Shown: positions 53,673-64,000 of the stretch, in pieces
How positions within the stretch are numbered: the stretch's first letter is position 1
How the letters are laid out: each line of letters begins with the position of its first letter
NCBI GenBank assembly: GCA_035772405.1
Contig: JAYKKM010000047.1
Span: 6,315,001-6,379,000 of the forward strand
Origin: Chrysogorgia sp. JL179-B06
Taxonomy: Eukaryota > Cnidaria > Anthozoa > Scleralcyonacea > Chrysogorgiidae
Length of the DNA stretch: 64,000 nt
Direction: 5' to 3'
Notes under the pieces: model-generated
Told to the model about the DNA's origin: nothing
The model's database searches: none
The model's input: the letters and a program-made list of their open reading frames with translations, nothing else
Translations under genes and position numbers: made by a program

Positions 53673-54189
53673 GACCTTAAGAGTCCATCATAACCTTATT
53701 CACGAAGTCCTTGAGTATCATCACATTCCCGATCACATAAAAAATATCATACACAGCCTCTACATTGATTTCCAAACTGCCATCATAACCGAAGAGTTCA
53801 ACACATGTTTCATAACAGTTGATCGTGGCGTTCTCCAAGGTGACTCTCTCAGCCCTCTCTTATTCAATATGTCATTCAATACATTTATTCAACACATCAA
53901 ATCTGAAAAATACCGTCAACTTGGATTTTGGAATTTAAGTGAGAATGGTATTTTATGCAACCCAATCCACTGGTTCCAATTTGCCGACGATGCTGCCGTT
54001 ATTACTGGTCAGGAAAAAGAAAATCAAATGCTACTAAACCGTTTTACCATCTGGTGTCAGTGGGCCAATATGATTATACGTGTAGATAAATGCTCAACAT
54101 TTGGAATTAAAAAAGAACTAACAAAATCCGTTCAATATCTCCCTAAACTGTTTATAAATAGCTGTTTTATACCACGTGTTGAGAATAGT
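53672..54189 (+). pseudogene. Non-LTR reverse transcriptase fragment (family 5), cut by block R2
   Basis: The open RT palm segment has FITVDRGVLQGDSLSPLLFN (motif B) and WFQFADDAAVITGQEKE (active site FADD), then CSTFGIKKELTKSVQYLPK. It is truncated both at the (TTA)n array on the left and, in mid-protein, at 54,190, where block R2 begins. It may belong with the zinc knuckle/nuclease fragment at 59,083-59,894; the intervening part is not present. Confidence 0.75.
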
Positions 54190-54885
54190 AAGGAATATTC
54201 CAGTTATAAGAAGGTTTGTGATTGGATAACGCTACTAGTGGTCTATCACCATTAGACCACTAGTAGCTCAGCCAATCAGAATGTCGAATTTGTAATAGAC
54301 CACTAGTAATTGGTTGATACTAAAGTGCAATAGACTATCTCTGAATATTCTAAAAACCGAATATATGATCATAGGATCAAGGCAAACATTGTCTTCTTTA
54401 GAGGATTGTGATATAAATATTTCAGTTGATGGAATATCGCTTAAAAAAGTAGAGGTCACCACATGTTTAGGGCTTGAAATAGATGAAAATATTACTTGGC
54501 ATATCCAAGTAACTAAGGTAAAAAAGAATGAATTAAGAGGTGTTAATTTTCAACCCGAGGTTATCTTCGGCGTCATATAAAGTACGTCCATGGAGAAGAT
54601 GATCATTACAACGAACTGCTTCCTGTCGTCAATGGATCTTCCGTTATATGAAACATCAAAATGGTCCAGAAACACAGTTTGGGTGAGAAAACTTTTAAAG
54701 AACGCTTTTTAGAGTACCCTTTACTCTAATGAATTACGTTTCCAGTCATTCAAAATCAACTCCAAAATCAACTCCACTCTCAAAATAATCTCCAAACTCA
54801 ACTTCAGAGTTTCTTACATACATCCGCGAAAAGCCTTGCGACGGCTTTAAGGAAACACGATTCTAATCATGATTAGAATCCTGAA

Positions 54886-55215
54886 ATGAGCCGTCAGATC
54901 AATATATGTAAAATCTTGCGATGGCTTCAAAGCAACAAAGTCCGTCATATCCCCCCGGAGTTCCTGTTCACTGTTGAACATCGGGAACGACACTGGCACA
55001 CTAGTGACACCGATGTAGACGAGAGTGATTGCGATAAAGGCGAAAGAGAAGGTGCAGATGATATTGGCGTGGTCGAAAGTGATTTTGGCGAAAAAGACCA
55101 GGATAAAACGAAGACTCGGAAGAAACAGAAAAGTATGATCGTCAAGACAATGTTGAACAAGACGATCACAATCACATCACGCTCATTCCTAGGAATGACC
55201 CTCATAACCCATTAA
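54886..55215 (+). pseudogene. Unidentified ORF in block R2 (109 codons)
   Basis: The copy of 36,057-36,386; differences seen are Leu/Ile near residue 7 and Asn/Asp near residue 50. It has the same acidic then lysine-rich composition. Family unknown. Confidence 0.3.
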
Positions 55216-55253
55216 AAGTTAGAATACCCAAGTATCACAATCTCAGCAGCCGA

Positions 55254-55560
55254 CCTTATTGAAATATACTACATATATGGTGACTAGCTTCCCAGGGGTT
55301 ATGTATGGACCATTGCATTATCGTATTCATGAACAAGAAAAGTCACGTGTATCAAAACAATGCAAAGGTGATTATGAGAGGAAAATTGCGCTGAATACTA
55401 ATGGCAATGACCTAAATACACAAATATCATATTAATGTTATAATAGAGGCAACCCTGATATTACTATATTCACTTCTGCCAGCAAAACCGGCTGGGTGGG
55501 CGCATTGGAGATAACAATTGAGCTTGGAGATAACAATGGGGAATGAATGAATGAATGAAT
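55254..55560 (+). pseudogene. DIRS-like RT/RNase H fragment in block R2
   Basis: Same segment as in R1 (YMVTSFPGVMYGPLHY, then FTSASKTGWVGALEI), followed by (GAAT)n. Not functional. Confidence 0.55.
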
Positions 55561-56481
55561 GAATGAATGCTACGGCAACTATTCGAAAGGAAGAATCTGT
55601 CTCGTTCATCAGCTCCCATCCAGAAACCTCATTTTGCATGCCATTAAGGTACCATTTCGAGATGGATTAAGAAGACATTGAAGTCTGCTGGAATACAATC
55701 GTTTATGGAATTAATACAATCGTCTATGACATTTTAAAAAGCATTCGGCGGAAACTCGACTACCCTCTGAGCAGTTTCATCATGTTTTCAGTGCTGTTGT
55801 TTTGTACAAGATTAGTTTTGTTTACTTGGATTACCTTCGTAAGCCTCATGTTTGTTACTCAGAAAGTCAAAAATTTGAAATTATGATTGTTAGGATTTAG
55901 ACATTTATTCATATTTTGTTGACTTAACGGATATATACATCATTGTTTACTTATATAAACATATGTACAGAGTTTATTGAGTCTGAGTCTGTGTACCTCG
56001 AGTATGAGTCTATAGAAATAAAATTATATTTAAAAGAGAACTGAGCCTAGATTCAATTAAAGTACGAAATCGTACATTGATTTTTGTTGTCAATGTTCTT
56101 TAAAGTTCATGTTCAGGTTAAAATGAAAGTGCATGATATTCGTATAAAAATTCATTTCATTTCAATTCAATTAGTGGCTGAAATATTGCGACAATCAGGT
56201 TTTTTCCATTTTTTAATGAACTAGAAAATGGCCATGACGAACATCGAACCCCCTCTTCGAGGACTATTGTGTTAAAACCCAATGGTAAATCATTCAATTA
56301 AAACATAAAATACATCAGGATCAATATACAACAGGTAACATTTACAGAGCATTATGCAAATGAAAACGCTGTGGAGTACGTACCTTTCCAAAAGTATAGG
56401 CAAGTAACTATTTACTAACAGTAAAATGACATGTCAAAAATGTTGATTTAATGTAACATATACAAGTTTTAAAATACTTAC

Positions 56482-56790
56482 TAGCATCATCAGTTCTAGC
56501 AGTTTTTGTCACACCAACAGGACCAAAGCCAGCTGATGTACTTGCTTTCACACCAACTTCATACAAAGTTGCTTCATTTAATACTGTTAGTGTGAGCTTC
56601 AGATTTTGAAAGTCAGCTGCAAGCTTGTTTTTCAAGCATATGTCACCTGATGTTCCATTAACTTTGTAGCAAACTTTATATGCCGTAATATTCCCATTAG
56701 CGTCATCTGTAGATAATGAGTTCCACGTCACTTGCAATTCTGTTGAACTTATAGGAGTAAGTGCATTGATCGCAGGCCCAATTTTTGGTA
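56482..56790 (-). CDS. Fibronectin type III exon, phase 1-1 (copy in R2)
   Basis: The same 309-base exon as at 37,666-37,974, with identical splice sites. By eye it differs at three positions; one changes Lys to Glu in SST-K/E-LQVTW, the others are silent. Preservation of the frame in both copies fits recent duplication and does not by itself show selection. Confidence 0.85.
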
Positions 56791-56999
56791 CTAAAAAATT
56801 AAAGAAAACAACAAACAGTCTCAAGATACAGGAATAGTAAAAAAATAGATGAACAAATGAGAGTATTATAAATTAATCACGGGTGAGAAATAAGCAAAAA
56901 AATGCATTACATGCACCACGCATACACACCGCAATTTATTTCAACTACTGACTCACTGCATTACAATACACATTACATTTACGCGTCCCTGCATGTCTG

Positions 57000-57699
57000 C
57001 GCCAAAATTGAAGGCAGTGACACGTCTAACTCCTCCGCTATTCCCCTGGATTTATATTTAAAAGACCGTACGCAGACATGCATTGTAAATACTTTGGTTT
57101 GGAGTGGAGTGCCTCAGGGGACTATCCTAGGCCCATTATTATTTTTACTATACATACAAACGATTTGCCTAATTGTCTGACTTATTAACAGCCAATAATG
57201 TATGCTTACGATACGAGCATAACATAGCGTTAATTTTGATTTGGAAAAACTTCATATTTGGCTTGCAGCAAATCAACTCACGCTAAATATGACAAAAACT
57301 GAATTTTTACTAATTGGCTCTAGACAGAGATTGTCTAGATCACCAGCGTAAAGTGATCACTTTACGCTGGTGACCTAATTTGTTCCATTTCAACGAATGG
57401 AAAAGTAACTGCCAGTGAGATCAAGGATTGTTTTTAAGATACTGATAATTACTTTTAAAGCTTTACATGGCCAGGCAACTATTTATATTATTGATTTACT
57501 AACTAAATATAAACCTACTCGCACTTTAAGATTATCTAACCGAAATCTGCTACTTGAGCCAAAATCCAAAACGGTGACTCATGGAGACAGAACATTCTCA
57601 GTTGCCGCACCAAAATTGTGGAATTCATTACCACAGGAAATTAGAAGCATTGATATTTTAAGTAGTTTTAAGTCAGCACATAAGACTTTTCTTTTTTAA
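57000..57699 (+). pseudogene. Non-LTR retrotransposon C-terminal half in R2
   Basis: Counterpart of 38,185-39,202: GVPQGTILGPLLFLLYI, then after the deletion the frame 57,415-57,699 with ITFKALHGQATIYIIDLL and KTVTHGDRTFSVAAPKLWN. The RT active-site and thumb parts retained in R1 are deleted here. Confidence 0.7.
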
Positions 57700-57839
57700 A
57701 ATTAATAAGTTTTTGTTCATAGTGGTAATATATGTAGTAGGCTTTATCTTATAATGAAACTGTAATTAGTTTTATAAGTAACAGTAAGAATATATTGTTG
57801 TAAGAGCATTGAGATTATTGTTAATGCTCCTAATACGTC

Positions 57840-57840
<1 letters not shown>

Positions 57841-57882
<42 letters not shown>
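57841..57882. repeat. (TTA)n array
   Basis: About 14 units at the right border of R2. Confidence 0.93.
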
Positions 57883-57883
<1 letters not shown>

Positions 57884-57889
57884 ATAATT

Positions 57890-58958
57890 ATTATTGTTAA
57901 ATCACGAGGTACTGAGTTTTCGTTTTATTGCCCAGGAATCACTGAAGTTGGATATGATCAAGCGTGGTGTACAATTTACAAACTCAGATAATAACTTTCT
58001 TGGTTATGAATTAAATGATAAAGGTTTTCTCCATACGAGTACGTCTTATGACTGTCAGTCGGATTGGCCGCATTTGGTTAGATATGCAAGAAAGCTGAAT
58101 GTAACGATTACATTTGTAAATGACATAATTACCGTTCACGCTAATGGTTTAGAATAACCGCCAAATAATTTACAAAAGCGCTTAATGAAGTTGTGTGGCG
58201 ATCGCGATGTACAAGACGCAGAAAAATTATCCATCCAAGGCCAGTTCCTGAATATGACAAACATAAATCCGAAATTATCAAGTTCAATCTTTTATAATTG
58301 GAAGGTTGATGATCATCTAATTCGATTTGTAGCGAAGGCCAGGTTGAGTATATTGCCTACGAGATTCACAACATATATTTGGAATAGGGAAAATAATCCG
58401 TTATGTCCTTTTGGTTGTCAAAAAACGGAAAGTATGGCTCATTTGTTAAATGGGTGTATCAGAACATTTGAAAACTTTTACAGCAGACGCCACGATCGAA
58501 TTGTGAGTATGGTCGTGAATATGCTCAGGAGGTACTGTCGACGAGTTCGTGTTATGTCTGAGAGGAATGTAGAAACAGTGTTTCCTCTACTGAAAGATGA
58601 AATGAATGAGCTGCATCATCGTCGTCCGGATATTATTGTAGTAAATGAATTGTCTAAATGTTGTCAAATTGTTGAGATTACGGTATGTTTTGATATATAT
58701 CATGACTTGGCTAAAAATTCAAAAATGGTTCGATATAACCCATTGGTGGAGTGTTTGAAGAAAAATGGCTACGACACGAAACTGTTTGTACTATGTTTTG
58801 GTTCTCTTGGAACAGTTCATAAAGATGTATGGTCAAACTTAAAAGCATTTTCAAGAGACAAGGATGTTTTGAAAGGCGTTATCCGTGACTGTTCAATCTC
58901 AGCTATTATTGGGTCAAACTATATTTGGCGCCATAGAGTTAAAAAAGTACTGTCTTGA
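57890..58958 (+). pseudogene. RLE-type non-LTR retrotransposon C-terminus (family 1), second copy
   Basis: The upstream open part, to the stop at about 58,157, has TSYDCQSDWPHLVRYARKLN, shared with 39,439 on (FGCQSDWPDMLRYARKLN). After that stop, the frame 58,185-58,958 has knuckle CPFGCQKTESMAHLLNGC, RRHDRIV, then nuclease HRRPDIIVVNELSKCCQIVE and the end SNYIWRHRVKKVLS. It is similar to, but clearly diverged from, the 39,439 copy, so it represents an older or separate lineage. Confidence 0.8.
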
Positions 58959-59049
58959 ACAACTAATAATGAAGCTTAGATGTAATTAATTAGAATTTGT
59001 AACTAAGCTGATGTAATTTATGCTTGGGTTCTAGTTCAGAGAGAAAAAT

Positions 59050-59076
59050 ATTATTATTATTATTATTATTATTATT
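59050..59076. repeat. (ATT)n array
   Basis: Nine units between two retroelement fragments. Confidence 0.9.
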
Positions 59077-59082
59077 TTTTTT

Positions 59083-59894
59083 ACAAAAACACAAAAGACG
59101 TACTGAACACTATCAGGAAAGAAAATGAAAATAGGCTTCAAAATCACCTCATTTCACAAGGTTCATTCTTCTCCAATATCATCAAATACTCTACACTCTC
59201 GCTCAACTCTATATGGTCCTCGGTCCAAAACAAACTTCCTAAGAATATCTTTAACTTCACCATCCGGTACATAAATAATACGCTCCCAACTCGCAAGAAT
59301 CTGTTGAAATGGGGAATATCACCGACATCCGACTGCTCTTTCTGCTTGGAACCCGAAACCTTGCTCCACGTCGTCGCTGGATGCAAGACATACCTAAACG
59401 AAGGACGTTTTACGTGGCGACACGATTCCGTTCTTAATTTCATTGCAACCTCTCTTAAATCCGTACAACACTCTATTAACCTTTATGCTGACCCTGGCTT
59501 CATCAGTCCATCTGTTATCACCGGAGATAGGTTGCGCCCTGATCTTCTGGTAACAATCGAAAACAAATACATCTACATACTCGAACTGACTGTTGGTTTT
59601 GAATCTAATCTTCTTATTAATGCAACCCGTAAGAGACAAAAATATCTAGAAATTATTAACGAACAGCACAAAAATTATGAAAAAGTGAAATTTGTAAATT
59701 TATCTATCAGTTCGCTTGGAGTTTTTAATCAGTCATCCGTAGACTTTATTGAAATGCTGAAAGACCTGAAATTTGACGAACGATGTAGAAAGTACTATAC
59801 TCAGAAAATTATGAACACTTGCATAAGGACATCTTACTATATATTTTGTAAACGTAACAAAGAATGGGATGACCCGTCTTTAATGGCATACTAA
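59083..59894 (+). pseudogene. RLE-type non-LTR retrotransposon C-terminus (family 5)
   Basis: Open without an ATG from the truncation near 59,083. It has an IFNFTIRYINNTLPTRKNL segment, knuckle CSFCLEPETLLHVVAGC with RFTWRHDS, then nuclease RLRPDLLVTIENKYIYILEL. AATGAATAAAG precedes the following (TTA)n array at 60,002. The same family recurs at 63,092-64,000. Confidence 0.8.
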
Positions 59895-59999
59895 TATTTT
59901 TATACTATATAGTGTTAATTCAAGTAGACATTGGTAAACTACCTGTAAAAGTGAGGTTTATCACTGTAGTACACGTTAATCATAAATGAATAAAGTTTC

Positions 60000-63053
<3,054 letters not shown>

Positions 63054-63091
<38 letters not shown>
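63054..63091. repeat. (ATT)n array
   Basis: About 12 units between the family 4 and family 5 elements. Confidence 0.93.
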
Positions 63092-64000
63092 CAAGTTTGT
63101 TCAGTGCCAAACAGTTGCTCGTAACGCCTTAAAAACCTCTCCAAATGATTCCATAAAAGATCTCTGGAAAACAACATGTGACCATAAAAACATCCAATAC
63201 GACGTTTTGAGTTTAAGTTTAGTTTATTAGATTTATCACTCTTTGGTGAACGGAATACCCCAACAGGCTAGAAGCCCAATTGATAGGAGTTCCGAGGAGC
63301 TACGATTTAAGGTCGTTATCCGAGAAGACCTGAAAGTCTTACCATTTGCTGATATTATTGCAAAGGCAGCACTTTCTCCTCAATTATTTTTAAGACCCTG
63401 AGTGGTGGTCCGACCCAGGATTTGAACCTGTGTCTCCCAGCTCATAGACATGCATGTGTGGTAACCACTAGACCACAACGTTTACACCTCGACAAAGGAA
63501 GTCCTTAAAAGTTTCAACTCCGGACAAGATAACAAACTTCAGAATCATCTGGTTCTCCAAGGCTGCTTCTTCTCTAACGTCATCAAGTTCTCACTGACGA
63601 AATTAAACGGCATATGGTCTAAATCCCAATCAAACCTCCCAAAGGACATTTATAACTTCACCATCCGTTACATCAATAACTCACTTCCCACCCGCAAAAA
63701 CCTTACTAAATGGGGAATAATGTCGAACTCTGATTGCTCCTTCTGCTTAAACCCTGAAACCCTCCTACACGTAGTTGCTGGATGTCAATCGTACCTACCA
63801 CGATTCACATGGAGACATGATTCTTTTCTTAACTTTATTGCACAAACCCTACAACCTGTCAACAACTCTAATCTCTTCGTTGATCTTCCTGGATATAAGA
63901 GCCCTTCGATCATAACTGGTGACACGTTCCGCCCAGATCTGCTTCTATCCATTTCCACTGATTGTCTCTATATCCTTGAACTCTCTGTAGGATATGAAGC
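63092..64000 (+). pseudogene. RLE-type non-LTR retrotransposon (family 5), continues past window end
   Basis: A 5'-truncated open frame starts after the array (VARNALKTSPNDSIKDLWKT), is interrupted by a SINE, and continues with FFSNVIKFSLTKLNGIWSK, knuckle CSFCLNPETLLHVVAGC, RFTWRHDSF, and nuclease start FRPDLLLSISTDCLYILEL. The frame is in register on the two sides when the SINE and one target repeat are left out. No stop is seen up to the window edge, so the SINE is the only visible lesion besides truncation. Confidence 0.8.
63208..63477 (-). mobile_element. tRNA-derived SINE, copy 2, with target duplication
   Basis: An inverted full-length match to 45,762-46,021: B-box GGTTCAAATCC and A-box TGGTCTAGTGG on the minus strand, and a 3' end with TAAACTAAACTTAAAC units. 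It is flanked by ACGTTT at 63,202-63,207 and 63,478-63,483. Confidence 0.88.

Larger units (their letters stand above)
54190..57840. repeat. Duplicated block R2 (~3.65 kb)
   Basis: Near-identical to R1 with the same internal order. Its left edge cuts into a foreign RT fragment, and its right edge ends in CTAATACGTCT plus (TTA)n. Compared with R1 it lacks about 330 bases. At that point it has a short perfect palindrome, TCACCAGCGTAAAGTGA followed by its reverse complement, at about 57,339-57,373. Confidence 0.9.

Overview
The window looks like gene-poor, AT-rich nuclear DNA of an early-branching animal; sponge or cnidarian is my guess. The grounds are spliced metazoan sequence (a fibronectin type III exon with consensus splice sites), AATAAA poly(A) signals, and a dense mix of Polinton, DIRS-like, hAT-like and restriction-like-endonuclease (RLE) non-LTR elements. 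No gene identifies the species. Almost every readable protein belongs to a mobile element, and most are broken.

Layout. 1-8.4 kb: AT-rich DNA with a non-LTR tail fragment, two inverted copies of a tRNA-derived SINE, two non-autonomous hAT elements with perfect 8-bp target duplications, and a cysteine-rich transposon remnant. 8.4-30.4 kb: a decayed Polinton/Maverick (protein-primed family B DNA polymerase, packaging ATPase, small basic core-like protein, several small lineage-specific genes). It is interrupted by a hAT-like transposase gene (10.6-12.1 kb), a non-LTR tail (15.4-16.0 kb) and a large 10.9-kb insertion (17,769-28,713). 30.4-33.0 kb: DIRS-like retroelement pieces, a 560-bp CTAT microsatellite and a near-perfect hairpin. 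33.8-39.4 kb: a non-LTR element with nested MITEs, running into a ~4-kb block (R1) that is repeated at 54.2-57.8 kb (R2); each copy carries one FN3 exon. 39.3-64 kb: RLE retrotransposons of about five families, separated by (TTA)n arrays. One (46,035-48,956) keeps an intact 973-residue ORF.

The most interesting object is the 10.9-kb insertion. It is bounded by TA dinucleotides and inverted termini beginning CAATCATGGAAAT, and is a head-to-tail dimer of a ~5.35-kb unit: 252-bp repeat - interior - 252-bp repeat - interior - 252-bp repeat. Each interior carries two convergent genes. One is a Rep protein with an HUH nicking domain and a superfamily 3 helicase, as in CRESS-DNA viruses and plasmids. 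The other is an IS630/Tc1-mariner DD34E transposase. Between them lies a palindromic region with about twenty GTTAC/GTAAC motifs, and each 252-bp repeat folds into a C-rich/G-rich hairpin. My reading is a transposon that joins cut-and-paste mobility to a rolling-circle replication module. The second Rep and both transposases are intact; the first Rep has two single-base insertions. The two units differ at only about fifteen places I could find by eye, so the dimer is far younger than the host Polinton.

Method limits: all comparisons were by eye. Family names rest on motifs and general knowledge of these families, and several ends are approximate.
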